DNA of 64,000 nt from Roseburia inulinivorans DSM 16841 (GTDB taxonomy: Bacteria; Bacillota; Clostridia; Lachnospirales; Lachnospiraceae). The stretch spans positions 1 through 64,000 of the forward strand of contig NZ_ACFY01000104.1 in NCBI RefSeq assembly GCF_000174195.1, given 5' to 3'. Every line of letters begins with the position of its first letter. Positions within the stretch are counted from its first letter, which is position 1. Below are positions 54,505 through 63,441 of the stretch, one piece after another. The notes below the pieces were generated by a model that had not been told where the DNA came from, searched no databases, and worked only from the letters and a program-made list of their open reading frames with translations. Both the position numbers and the translations under genes were made by a program.

Positions 54505-55557
54505 TTATTCCGCACGGGACATAGCTTCTTCGTAATCTTTTGTGCCTTTCCAGATCTCATCTTTGTAAGGATTCTTCTTTAACTTCATAGAACGTTTGAT
54601 AATTGCAGCGAATACAACAATGTTGACTACAATTGAAAGAACAGAGATCACACCCTGTGCTGTAGGATCTACTGCTGTTGGATGTGTAGCTGCATCCATG
54701 AATCCATCTGCGTAGAGCCTTGGGATAACTGCAAATTTACCCTGATCCTGGAATAATGGGAATACCTGGGCAAACATACACCATAATGCTAATGTGTTAG
54801 CACGGTTCTGAATCCAGCCACCTTTGTTCCAGAATGCTGCAGCAAATGTAGGTGCAAGTAATAATGCAACACCACAATACCAGGAATGAGTCGGAAGGTT
54901 TAAGTAAGTATACTGGAAGTTCCATACATCATAAGCTAAGATGAACATCCATGTCATATCCGGCCATAACATATCATCTTTTTTCTTAGATGTGTAGATT
55001 CCCCACCAGCCTGTCATACATAAGATATTGATAATACCTGCAAGACCGTTGAGAACGTTCCACCATCCACCATATAACCATACGCCTTCAGATGATAACC
55101 ACCAGCTTGTTCCTGTCTCTGCGAGTGCTTGTGCACCTCTGATGGCAGATTCGAAATCGCTGCATACTGCGATCAAGATGTTGATTGCTACGATGACAAA
55201 TGGGAAAGCCTTAAACCACTGTGTTTTTCCAATACCCCATTTGTATTTGAGCATCATAAAACCAATACATCCAGCTGTAGCTGCATATAACTTCGCATAG
55301 TGGAACCAGCTTGTCATATGTACATATGTATTGTTATTGAGCGCCCATTCAGCTCCCGCTGCTGCTGAAACGTAAATTGCAATAAAGTAAACTGTCAGAA
55401 TGATCGGAAGAACAACGAAACATAACATTCCGCCGGCTTTTGTACGTCTGGCAATTTCATTTGCAAGTACGAGACAGGTAAAAACTAAAATCCAGCCAAG
55501 AAACTGCCATGCAGCTCCCTCGCCGTAAACCTGAAACAACAGTCCATGATTTAACAT
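54505..55557 (-). CDS. Polytopic membrane protein, DUF5692-like
   Basis: The 350-residue protein has about nine to ten hydrophobic segments and many tryptophans (EGVWLYGGWWNVLNGL, DVWNFQYTYL, LPTHSWYCGVALLLAP). The length and composition fit the DUF5692 family of clostridial membrane proteins, though I name this with caution. The C-terminus is charged and cytoplasmic (PYKDEIWKGTKDYEEA). It is monocistronic, with a good promoter, a GntR-type operator in the leader and a terminator. No function is known. Confidence 0.65.
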   Translation of the reverse strand: MLNHGLLFQVYGEGAAWQFLGWILVFTCLVLANEIARRTKAGGMLCFVVLPIILTVYFIAIYVSAAAGAEWALNNNTYVHMTSWFHYAKLYAATAGCIGFMMLKYKWGIGKTQWFKAFPFVIVAINILIAVCSDFESAIRGAQALAETGTSWWLSSEGVWLYGGWWNVLNGLAGIINILCMTGWWGIYTSKKKDDMLWPDMTWMFILAYDVWNFQYTYLNLPTHSWYCGVALLLAPTFAAAFWNKGGWIQNRANTLALWCMFAQVFPLFQDQGKFAVIPRLYADGFMDAATHPTAVDPTAQGVISVLSIVVNIVVFAAIIKRSMKLKKNPYKDEIWKGTKDYEEAMSRAE

Positions 55558-55587
55558 ATTGTTTCCTCCCTTATAAAATTATTATTT

Positions 55588-55600
55588 CTGGTCATACCAG
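55588..55600. promoter_or_regulatory. GntR/FadR-type operator palindrome
   Basis: CTGGTCATACCAG is a perfect palindrome of the TGGT-N3-ACCA type used by GntR-family (FadR subgroup) repressors. It lies between the -10 box and the start codon of the DUF5692-like gene, in the right place to block transcription. Confidence 0.6.
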
Positions 55601-55611
55601 TGATTGTTATG

Positions 55612-55640
55612 ATTTTAACACTTTTTTTATAAAGTTTCAA
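55612..55640 (-). promoter_or_regulatory. Promoter of the DUF5692-like gene
   Basis: On the minus strand TTGAAA (55640-55635), a 17-base spacer and TAAAAT (55617-55612) form a near-consensus sigma-A promoter. Confidence 0.7.
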
Positions 55641-55782
55641 CATTATTTACATTTTCATATACTTTTTGACAAAATTGTATATTATTTCTAGCTGATCATT
55701 TCCCTTTTTTTGGGGATTTTCGGAAAAACTCTTCAAAAATGTTCACAAGGATATTCTTACTTTAACTGATTTTGCATTAAAA

Positions 55783-55823
55783 AAGATGTTCTGTGGTACA
55801 ACCAGAGCCACGAACATCTTTTT
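55783..55823. terminator. Terminator downstream of the unknown protein gene at 55.9 kb
   Basis: AAGATGTTC and GAACATCTT with an inner GTGG/CCAC form a long stem flanked by A and T runs; it works in either direction. Confidence 0.8.
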
Positions 55824-55880
55824 CCTTATATTATCTATTTGTACAAACTTATGTTATATAGGATATAAACCTCTCACAGG

Positions 55881-56339
55881 TTACTTTTCATCCTCGATCA
55901 CAAGTTTTCCTGCTGACACTTCCATAAATACACTCTCCGGGTCTGCCTTTTTCATCGCAAGCAGTAATTCCCACAGATTGTGGATCTGATTTGCCAGTAC
56001 ACCGGACGCCTGAACCGCATACGGCAGCAGCATTGGCAGCTGGAACACACGGATTCCAAGCGGTGGAAGGAAGATCATGTTGGTCGTATGTACCTTATCT
56101 CCGGCGGTTTTGATCATCTCATAGGTGATCATCAGAAAATCCTGTCCCTTATATTTGCAATAATAGGAAACATAACATTCATCGATCGTCCAGGAAACAC
56201 CATCCTCCACTTCGACCGGTTTCTCGGATACTTCATTATTTTCCGTTGTCTGCACACTGAGGTTCCAGCGGATTTTTCCATCCTTCGTATCATTGTACAT
56301 CTCTGTCAGCATATGACTCAATTCTTCTGGTCTTTTCAT
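55881..56339 (-). CDS. Soluble protein of unknown function near sortase
   Basis: This 152-residue protein begins MKRPEELSHMLTEMYND and has a beta-rich middle (DECYVSYYCKYKGQDFLMITYEMI) and a helical end. There is no signal peptide or membrane helix, though LPMLLPYAVQ is moderately hydrophobic. I recognise no family. It lies 26 bases downstream of the sortase gene on the same strand and is probably cotranscribed, ending at the 55.8-kb terminator. Confidence 0.6.
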   Translation of the reverse strand: MKRPEELSHMLTEMYNDTKDGKIRWNLSVQTTENNEVSEKPVEVEDGVSWTIDECYVSYYCKYKGQDFLMITYEMIKTAGDKVHTTNMIFLPPLGIRVFQLPMLLPYAVQASGVLANQIHNLWELLLAMKKADPESVFMEVSAGKLVIEDEK

Positions 56340-56365
56340 TGTTTTTCTCCTTATGTTGTTCTTTT

Positions 56366-57154
56366 CTATTTCTCCAACGCATGTTCCCCGATGCGCACTG
56401 CATGCACTACAAAACGTTTTCCCGTGGTGGAACAGGTCGACAGTGTCATAATATGATCGTCTTTCGTCACGTTCACTCCTGTATCATCATAGGACTTTTG
56501 CTTCATCTTATCAATAAATTTTTGAAAAGTCTCATCCGGTGCAAAGCCAACCGTGTAAACTTCGTCGGTTTCCGGCACATCATAGTAGGCAAAAATCTGA
56601 TAACGGTACGCACACTCTGATGTATAGATTGTAAAAAACTGATGATCTTTATAAAAATCCTCTGTTTTATATTTTTTCAGGCTGCCAAACATGCTTAAGT
56701 TTTTCATGTTGTGCCCATATAGGATTGTATGGTAATCCTGAAAATCCGGTGTGTTCATCCCCTCCATAAAAATACATCCGGCAATCGTCTGATTTCCGTA
56801 AATATCCGTGCGAAGATACTTCTCATCATCCCCGGAATATAAAACCGGATAACTGAGCTGCTCCAGATTGTCAAACCGTATCCAGCCGATAATATCCGCA
56901 TTGACCTGCTGAAGTTCTTCCAGCTTCACATCTACATCTGTATACCACCACGAATCATCCCCCTCTGTCTCCTCCGCCACTTCCGTATTCTCCGCTTTCT
57001 CTGAAATATAGTTTTCCTTTAATGCCTCATAGGTGTCGTTGGACTGTTTGTAATTCAAAAGATCCGGCACCAGCATAATGAGTGCTGCCACGATCAGCGC
57101 TGCGCCAAGAAGAAAAAGAAGAACCGTTGACCGGCTGCTTTTATTTTGTTTCAT
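56366..57154 (-). CDS. srtB: Class B sortase
   Basis: Sortases join surface proteins to peptidoglycan or to each other. The 262-residue protein has an N-terminal membrane anchor (about residues 10-30), catalytic histidine in YGHNMKN, cysteine in TLSTC (Cys241) and arginine in KRFVVHAVR. The extra N-terminal helices and TLSTC motif fit class B. Class B substrates carry NPxTN-like signals, but none of the surface proteins nearby ends in a visible sorting signal. It is separated from the fibre operon by a terminator (57229-57266), so it has its own promoter. Confidence 0.93.
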   Translation of the reverse strand: MKQNKSSRSTVLLFLLGAALIVAALIMLVPDLLNYKQSNDTYEALKENYISEKAENTEVAEETEGDDSWWYTDVDVKLEELQQVNADIIGWIRFDNLEQLSYPVLYSGDDEKYLRTDIYGNQTIAGCIFMEGMNTPDFQDYHTILYGHNMKNLSMFGSLKKYKTEDFYKDHQFFTIYTSECAYRYQIFAYYDVPETDEVYTVGFAPDETFQKFIDKMKQKSYDDTGVNVTKDDHIMTLSTCSTTGKRFVVHAVRIGEHALEK

Positions 57155-57228
57155 GCCCGTTTCTCTCCCACTTTACTCTGCTGTGCACGTAAAAAACTAT
57201 CTGCACTGTTTTAGATTGTACCACAAAA

Positions 57229-57266
57229 TGAGCAGACCTCATAGTCCCTATGAAAAGTCTGCTCAG
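57229..57266 (-). terminator. Terminator of the surface-fibre operon
   Basis: TGAGCAGAC and GTCTGCTCA form the outer stem and TCATAG/CTATGA the inner stem; TTTT follows on the minus strand. Confidence 0.8.
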
Positions 57267-57282
57267 ATGTTTTACCTTTTAT

Positions 57283-57912
57283 TTAGTTGAAAGAAACCTG
57301 TGCAAGTGCGTCTGTGTAATTTGCAAAGCCGGCTGCCTGAACTGCACATGCAGAAACTTTAATATCGGTAAATGTGGTATTCTCTGTCACATTGTTTCCA
57401 ACCGTTACTTCTTCAAAGATGGTAGAATGAGCGGATTTGGAAATCACATCTTTTTTTGCATATACTTTGTAGTCAATATTATTTAAGTTCTGTGCTGTTT
57501 TATAAGCGTCTGTCACATCTACCCAGTCAGAAGCATATGTGATCGTAAGTTCCGGGTTTTCATTCACGATTTTCGCAAATACCCATGCGTCCTGTGAATC
57601 ATCTGCCATGTGTACGGTCGGATCTTTGTATACCACTTCTCCTGCAACCAGATCCTCGTACTTATTTTCTTTTACCGTCCACTCTCCGGTGCCATCAGCA
57701 TCCACATACAGATTGCTGTTTTCATCTCTTGCCACTTTGGACTCGGATAAACCGCCTGTCAGCGGATCATCATCAAAGTTTACATTTCCGACGGTAAAGG
57801 TGTTGGTGACAGTTCCGGTTGTGCTCGTCAGGTAAGCAAATGTGCTGCCTGCGCCGATTGCACCGATCAGGCTGATTGCTCCAAGCAGTGTGATTAATTT
57901 TGTTTTCTTCAT
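57283..57912 (-). CDS. TasA/CalY-like protein with SipW-type signal peptide
   Basis: The 209-residue secreted protein begins MKKTKLITLLGAISLIGAIG and has the SipW-dependent processing pattern TFAYLTSTTGTVTNTFTVGNV. The mature part is beta-rich with WVFAKIVNE and ends QVSFN. Relatives (TasA, CalY/camelysin) form amyloid-like or donor-strand fibres in biofilm matrix. It is the last gene of the operon, 191 bases after sipW; that gap may hold a secondary promoter. Subunit role is an inference. Confidence 0.85.
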   Translation of the reverse strand: MKKTKLITLLGAISLIGAIGAGSTFAYLTSTTGTVTNTFTVGNVNFDDDPLTGGLSESKVARDENSNLYVDADGTGEWTVKENKYEDLVAGEVVYKDPTVHMADDSQDAWVFAKIVNENPELTITYASDWVDVTDAYKTAQNLNNIDYKVYAKKDVISKSAHSTIFEEVTVGNNVTENTTFTDIKVSACAVQAAGFANYTDALAQVSFN

Positions 57913-58103
57913 AATTTCTGATCTCCTTTTTCATTTCATGATAATCTTTTCATTCTTATGTACTTTCCATTCTGTAACTTGCGGTTCCTGCCTTATCAGA
58001 AACCGTTTTATTACGATACTGTTTTATCACTCAATGGTCACACGGCGGTCATATATCAGAATTTTCAGTAACGTTTCTTCATTCCGTATCTGAAATTTTC
58101 TTC

Positions 58104-58583
58104 TTATCCTCCTCTAAAAATATCCGGAATGAAGTTTAAGAGGATCAGCACGATCAAAACACCGCACACTACCGCAATACCGAGCGGTGTCTTTGCATAA
58201 ATGGAAATAAATCCAAGATACGGGATATGAAATGCATACACCCCGACGATCTGCTGCCATGCAACGGGAGCTGTATCCGCAATATTATTGGCGTCTCCCT
58301 GCGTGACAACGGTCTGTTCCTCCTTATCCACCGAAATGATCCTGTGCGTTACCAGCGTTCCCGCCGGAAGCTGATAAGTGACGACTGCTCCATCCCTCGC
58401 CTCACTCCCGGTAAAATTTTTATCGTAGACGATCGCCCCGACCGGGATCCCTGGTTCCATGCTGCCGCTCAGGACCGCATACTCATCATATCCAAGCATT
58501 TTCGGGACAAACAGAAAGCCTGCGATCACAAGCAGTCCGAGAAATACCACCATTGATAATACATTGCAAATTTTCTTTGTCAT
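58104..58583 (-). CDS. sipW: Signal peptidase I, SipW (ER) type
   Basis: The 159-residue protein has an N-terminal membrane helix, the nucleophile Ser41 in LSGSMEPGIP and a C-terminal helix. The general base position is histidine (VTHRI, His80) instead of lysine, the mark of ER-type peptidases such as SipW. It lies between two proteins bearing SipW-type signal peptides and should process both, and perhaps the adhesin. It is 21 bases after the upstream TasA-like gene. Confidence 0.93.
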   Translation of the reverse strand: MTKKICNVLSMVVFLGLLVIAGFLFVPKMLGYDEYAVLSGSMEPGIPVGAIVYDKNFTGSEARDGAVVTYQLPAGTLVTHRIISVDKEEQTVVTQGDANNIADTAPVAWQQIVGVYAFHIPYLGFISIYAKTPLGIAVVCGVLIVLILLNFIPDIFRGG

Positions 58584-58604
58584 TTTCTTTTGCGCCTTTC
58601 TGAC

Positions 58605-59213
58605 TTATTTGGTTACTTCTGCAAAAAATCCCTTCAAAACCGGAAGCCCTACTTTATCTCCGGCCTCATAACTTCCGGCAAACACTGCCTCCTGATAAAC
58701 CGTGATATCGAAATTTTTTGTCACATTTCCAATTTTTACTGCATCAAATAAATTATCCGTGTTCTGCCCCGGCGCAACCGGACTGTTGTAGTAAAACCAG
58801 CCGTCCGTGCCCTGATACCAGCCGGTTCCGTCACCATCGGGATCATACAGCGTACTCTCGGTCGCAATGCTGTCCGCTGCCTTGCCTTTCTCCGTAAAAG
58901 CAGTTCCGTTCCAGGTGCCGTTTAACAGCGTCACTTCTGTCTGTTCCGGTGAGATTGTGATCCTGGCCCGGACAAATGCATCCGAAATTCCAGTGTTTTT
59001 TACACTCGGATTCTTTTTCACGGTGCTTCCTGCTTTGATTTTGCCCTCAAACTCTTCCTCGATCTCAGTCGCCACTTTTGCCGCCTGAAACGTATTGGTC
59101 ACCGTTCCTGCTGTTGCTGTGATAATTGCAAATGTTGCTGCTGTTCCAATAATTCCAACCATCAGTGCAATTGTAATCACAAATATTTTTTTCTTTTTCC
59201 ATATTTCTTTCAT
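58605..59213 (-). CDS. Second TasA-like protein with SipW-type signal peptide
   Basis: This secreted protein begins MKEIWKKKKIFVITIALM and has the processing pattern FAIITATAGTVTNTFQAAKV. The mature domain contains VKNTGISDAFVRARITISP and DGTGWYQGTDGWFYYNSPVAPGQ, typical of the TasA-like beta-sandwich. It differs clearly from the copy downstream, so the two may be major and minor (or anchoring) subunits. The start at 59213 follows GGAGG; the reading from 59219 adds two residues. It lies 16 bases after the adhesin stop. Confidence 0.85.
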   Translation of the reverse strand: MKEIWKKKKIFVITIALMVGIIGTAATFAIITATAGTVTNTFQAAKVATEIEEEFEGKIKAGSTVKKNPSVKNTGISDAFVRARITISPEQTEVTLLNGTWNGTAFTEKGKAADSIATESTLYDPDGDGTGWYQGTDGWFYYNSPVAPGQNTDNLFDAVKIGNVTKNFDITVYQEAVFAGSYEAGDKVGLPVLKGFFAEVTK

Positions 59214-59228
59214 ACACACTGCCTCCGA

Positions 59229-62200
59229 TTATTTGCGCACATCTGTTGTGGAATGATTATCAACATCTGTCGTCCTGGTTGCTTTTTCATGGATCACAAA
59301 TTGATTTTTCACGGCATCCGTATCCGTGAGCTTTCCATCACTTCTGGTCTTATTGTTTTTGGCTGTGACGTTCACACGGTCTGCCTGCAAGTGTAAATCT
59401 GCCGCTGTTGTGACAAAGTCCTCTGCGTCAAAGCTGCAGGCCTCGTCTCTGCTGCGGATACCAACTGCAAATTGTGCGCTGTTTCCGGCAATCTGTGATG
59501 CACAGTTTGTGTCTGCGGTAAACTCTTTTAACGTAAAGCCCATCGTGTCAAGTTCTTCTACTTTATAGATTCCCTGCGCAAGTCCTTCCAGTGTCGTCTG
59601 TGCTTTCACATTGAACATTCCGGTTGTCGTGTTCTGCTTCTCTGCGCTTTTCTCTCCAAATCTTAACGTCTTATAATAAACATCGCCTGTCGTCTGATTG
59701 GTGATCTTAAATGTAAAGATCGGATCACCCTCACACGCTCTGATATCTTTTTTACTGATTTTCTTTGTGATCGTAAGCGTTCCCGTTTTCACTTTCACGT
59801 CATATTTTCCTGCATAGGCTTCCCCATCCGCATGCGCTGCCTCCACCTGTGTCTCATTTTTATAGATCACACCGTTTAACGTGGAGTTTGCGCTGGAAGC
59901 ATCTGTCGCTTCCTCCACCGGCAGAAATGCTTTTGCGTAATACGTGGTATCCTGTTTAGGTCTCTCTTTTTTCAGGTTTTCCTGCGTGATCTCCTCACGG
60001 CAGCCTTTGTCCGTGTAGAACGTCAGATACACCTTTGTCATTTTGGCGCTGTCCGCATCTTTCATGCGCACTGCCGCATCATCTGCATAGTTTTCCAGAT
60101 TTTCCCCGAGAAAAATCGTATCTGCTGTGTCTGTGATCTGATACGCAATTCTCACATTCACGGTCGGCTGCGGCAATTCCAGCTGTGTGCCGCCAAAGCT
60201 TAAAAAGGAATACGGATTTACATTTGTAGTCATATTATTTCCACCCAGACAGGATTCTTTTGCCACGATATGGATTGTTTTCTGCCAGCCGGAGGCGCCG
60301 TTTTCCTTCGGCTTTACTTCCTGATCAAGCCAGCTGACCGTCGTTGTGCCATCCTCATTGACCGTTACCTGTGCGCCATCCGCTCTCAGACGTTGGATCT
60401 CGGCATCTGTCAGCTCAAATTCCGCATCAATAATGTCCGTCACCTGCACTCCGGTCAGGGATCTTGACTGTGTGATCGTGCTCTGGATGTTCTGAAAGAT
60501 TTTGTTTAACTCCTCCGCAGTATCCGCCGTAAATGCACAGCCGGCTGACGCCACTTTCTCTCCCAGCCATGTGGCAGTCTCGTTATTTAAACCAAGCCCG
60601 ACTGTGATGACCGTATAGCCTGCCTCTTTCAGCTTCACCGCTGATGCTTCTGTCTCCATTTTGTCATTGCTGTCCGAAGGCTCTCCGTCGGAGAACAGGA
60701 TCACATATTTTTTGTTGCCATCTTCTGCCTTCTGCAATTCGCTGTATGCATGCTCCAGTCCTTTCTGTGGAGAGGTACCGCCGTCCGCAAAAAGCGCATT
60801 GACGGACTTTAACATCTCATTTTTATTTACCTTCGAAAGACCGTGGTTTAATTTGCCCTCGGTACTGCTGTTCCACCCATTGCCAATGCCATAAAAGGTG
60901 GCGATTCCGACCAGACTGTCCGGTGATGTATCGGAAATACCTGTCACAAATCCGCTGGCGGCGTCTTTTAACGCAGAAATCTTAGACGTCCATACTGCCA
61001 TCACATCACTGTCTGAAATGCTCTGATAACTGCCGTCCACATACTTTTTCCATTGTCCGTCGATATATTTTACCGGATACTTCGCATACACATTACCGGA
61101 TACAGCCGCTGTTCCCATCCCGACACTCTTATCATATGTCCATGGCCACCAGCCACTCTTTTCATATTTATTCCAGTAGTACACTTTATTGATATCCATC
61201 TGATTCTTCACTCTGCTGAATTCTCCGATATCCTTTAATTGATTTTGACCGGACATAATTTCATTCATCGAGCCGGACAGATCAAATACCATCATGGCAT
61301 CCACTGTCTGTATTTTTTCAACTGTGCTCTGCGAGGTAGCAAGCGAACTTGCGTCAAGATCAATCTGATACTCTCTGTTCTCCCAGTCAGTCAGTTTCGC
61401 TGTCTTATGATATTCCACATCCTTCTCCGTAAAATCAACCGGTTTCTCCGGCGGGATATCCGGCACGTCGTCGTCCACCACTTTGATCACGTCCGCATTC
61501 GGAAGCGTAAACTTCATGTTACAGTTTGCCTTTCCTGCACCGCGCTCCATATATAAAATGGTCAGATGATGTTCTTTGTTTTTGTCTGTCCTGTCAATAT
61601 ATTTCCAGAGATCGACCGTATCTGTCAGAGCGTCATGGATACCGCCAAGATCGATGACCACCTGTTTCCCATCCAGAATCACCCAGAGATCATCATCCCC
61701 GGTAAAAGAATAGTTCAGTTCCCCGATATAATCTCCAAGTGTAAAGGTAACGTCATAGCGGAGTCCAAAATAAAAATTATTATTTCCAAATGGCAGGAAA
61801 TCCGCCCCCGCAGTTGCTGCCACGTTGTCCTCTTTGTCTAAAACTTCTTTCAGTTCATAAGTGTCACCACTTTGTGAAAATTTTAACCTGTATCCTTCTT
61901 TTACTGTCAGTCCTTTTTTCCCTGCCGCAGCTGCTCCGTCTTTCGGAAAAACGCCCGGTTCATTCACACTGAAAAGAACTTCTTTGTAATCATCACTTAA
62001 CCCGGTAACGATTCCTGTTTTTTTTGCATTTTCTCCAGTTCCTCCGGTATACATGTTGATATGCTGGTCGTCTGTGGTTCCGTTTTGACCTGTTTTTTTC
62101 GTGACGGTGTCATATTGATTTTCACTTAAATTCTGGGATACCGTCCCGACCGTGAAACGGTTGTCTTTTTGTTCAGACGGATAGTTGGAATCCGCATTGA

Positions 62201-63389
62201 TACTCAGATCCGCCCTCTGCTGTCCGGCTTTGTCATAAGGGATCACCTCGTAGTCATAAAACGATGCCTCACCGATATAGTCCGTATTTTTTGCCTGATA
62301 AAAAACTTTTACAACACTGTCCTCATGGATCTCAATGTTTTCAAGTTCACTTTTGGAAAATGCTTCTCCGTTTACCTGCACATGATCCACATCCCAGTTT
62401 AACGCCTTATTGTAGTCGTTAATCTTTGCTCCCGGTGCCATCGTGCGGACGTCATCGCTGTAAATTTTTGCACTCTGCTCATCCTGCGCCTGATATTTGC
62501 TGTTGTCATAATGTTCGATGGTCACGGTCACGTTGTTATCTCCATGATTGACGATGACATATTTTGAAAAATGATCCGTGCCAAATGTCACCTCGCCGTC
62601 GGCAGAAGTGTTCGCATTCATATCCAACATCTCATTTTTTGTCTCATCAAAATGATACACGCTCGCCGAATCGCCCTCTTTCACCTGCGCAAGCGATAAC
62701 TGCACCTGCACGGTTGCCCCGGGCTCCACTTCTTTTCCATCTTTTACAAAGGAGATGTCATACGCCACAACCTCTTCTTTTTCTTTCGACTCGCCCTCCA
62801 TCGCTTTATCGATGGATGCTTCCATTTCTGCTGTGACGGCTACCGGTGCCACGACAAGCTCTGCGCCTGCCGGAAGATCGGTCTCATTCGAAAGTGTCAC
62901 GACCACGCGGACTGCGTCATTGGAATAGTCGAAGACGGTTTTTAATTCCGGTTGTTCTGTCTCCTCTGTGTTCTCCGTCTCCTCGATTGCTTCAGTCGCC
63001 TCAGTGCTCTCTGTGTCATCGGTCACTTCTGTGTTCTCGATTGCTTCGGTGCCTTCGACTGCTTCCGTGCCTTCGACTGCTTCCGTGCCTTCGACTGCTT
63101 CCGTGCCTATTGCATTCCCGATGTTGTTGGTCACTTTCGTGCTCTCGCTGTTCTCTGTATTCCTGACTTTTTCTGTATTTCCTGTTCCGTCTGGATCTGA
63201 CATTTTTCCTTCCTGCCCGGTACTTTCCTGCCCTGCATTTTTCGTCTCATTCAACATCTCTGTGGAAATTTCCGTAAAAACATCCGTGGTGTCTACACTT
63301 GTCGCATTGGTGACGGTCACATCGGATGTCAGCAAAGCCAAACATAACAGGAATGCTATCACTTTTTTTACACTCGCTGCAAATTTCAT
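59229..63389 (-). CDS. Giant surface adhesin with fibro-slime and von Willebrand A domains
   Basis: The protein of about 1386 residues begins with a signal peptide (MKFAASVKKVIAFLLCLALL). A Thr/Glu-rich stretch with tandem EGTEAV repeats follows (about residues 60-150), then beta domains, and a fibro-slime/PA14-like domain marked by FTGDDDLWVILDGKQVVIDL and GGIHD. A vWA domain follows with its metal site intact (MVFDLSGSMNE, GGTSPQKGLEHAY, FSDGEPSDSND). A Cna-B-like C-terminal region ends TDVDNHSTTDVRK. There is no LPxTG or NPxTN signal, membrane helix or charged tail. I start at 63389 (AAGGAGG upstream). It heads the SipW/TasA operon and probably binds host or fibre ligands. Confidence 0.88.
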   Translation of the reverse strand: MKFAASVKKVIAFLLCLALLTSDVTVTNATSVDTTDVFTEISTEMLNETKNAGQESTGQEGKMSDPDGTGNTEKVRNTENSESTKVTNNIGNAIGTEAVEGTEAVEGTEAVEGTEAIENTEVTDDTESTEATEAIEETENTEETEQPELKTVFDYSNDAVRVVVTLSNETDLPAGAELVVAPVAVTAEMEASIDKAMEGESKEKEEVVAYDISFVKDGKEVEPGATVQVQLSLAQVKEGDSASVYHFDETKNEMLDMNANTSADGEVTFGTDHFSKYVIVNHGDNNVTVTIEHYDNSKYQAQDEQSAKIYSDDVRTMAPGAKINDYNKALNWDVDHVQVNGEAFSKSELENIEIHEDSVVKVFYQAKNTDYIGEASFYDYEVIPYDKAGQQRADLSINADSNYPSEQKDNRFTVGTVSQNLSENQYDTVTKKTGQNGTTDDQHINMYTGGTGENAKKTGIVTGLSDDYKEVLFSVNEPGVFPKDGAAAAGKKGLTVKEGYRLKFSQSGDTYELKEVLDKEDNVAATAGADFLPFGNNNFYFGLRYDVTFTLGDYIGELNYSFTGDDDLWVILDGKQVVIDLGGIHDALTDTVDLWKYIDRTDKNKEHHLTILYMERGAGKANCNMKFTLPNADVIKVVDDDVPDIPPEKPVDFTEKDVEYHKTAKLTDWENREYQIDLDASSLATSQSTVEKIQTVDAMMVFDLSGSMNEIMSGQNQLKDIGEFSRVKNQMDINKVYYWNKYEKSGWWPWTYDKSVGMGTAAVSGNVYAKYPVKYIDGQWKKYVDGSYQSISDSDVMAVWTSKISALKDAASGFVTGISDTSPDSLVGIATFYGIGNGWNSSTEGKLNHGLSKVNKNEMLKSVNALFADGGTSPQKGLEHAYSELQKAEDGNKKYVILFSDGEPSDSNDKMETEASAVKLKEAGYTVITVGLGLNNETATWLGEKVASAGCAFTADTAEELNKIFQNIQSTITQSRSLTGVQVTDIIDAEFELTDAEIQRLRADGAQVTVNEDGTTTVSWLDQEVKPKENGASGWQKTIHIVAKESCLGGNNMTTNVNPYSFLSFGGTQLELPQPTVNVRIAYQITDTADTIFLGENLENYADDAAVRMKDADSAKMTKVYLTFYTDKGCREEITQENLKKERPKQDTTYYAKAFLPVEEATDASSANSTLNGVIYKNETQVEAAHADGEAYAGKYDVKVKTGTLTITKKISKKDIRACEGDPIFTFKITNQTTGDVYYKTLRFGEKSAEKQNTTTGMFNVKAQTTLEGLAQGIYKVEELDTMGFTLKEFTADTNCASQIAGNSAQFAVGIRSRDEACSFDAEDFVTTAADLHLQADRVNVTAKNNKTRSDGKLTDTDAVKNQFVIHEKATRTTDVDNHSTTDVRK
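63043..63108. repeat. 18-bp tandem repeat in the adhesin gene
   Basis: Units of 18 bases (63043-63060, 63061-63078, 63079-63096, and a partial fourth to about 63108) encode EGTEAV on the minus strand. The second and third units are identical. The repeat is in frame, so a change in number alters only linker length. Confidence 0.85.
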
Positions 63390-63441
63390 AGAATCCTCCT
63401 TACTTTTGCCCTTTGATCTACTGTTTTCTCTTCCAAAGATC

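Larger units (their letters stand above)
55558..55880. other. Intergenic region holding promoter, operator and terminator
   Basis: No gene is seen. It contains the promoter and operator of the DUF5692-like gene (55588-55640) and the terminator near 55783-55823. The AT-rich 55641-55780 part shows nothing else. Confidence 0.5.
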
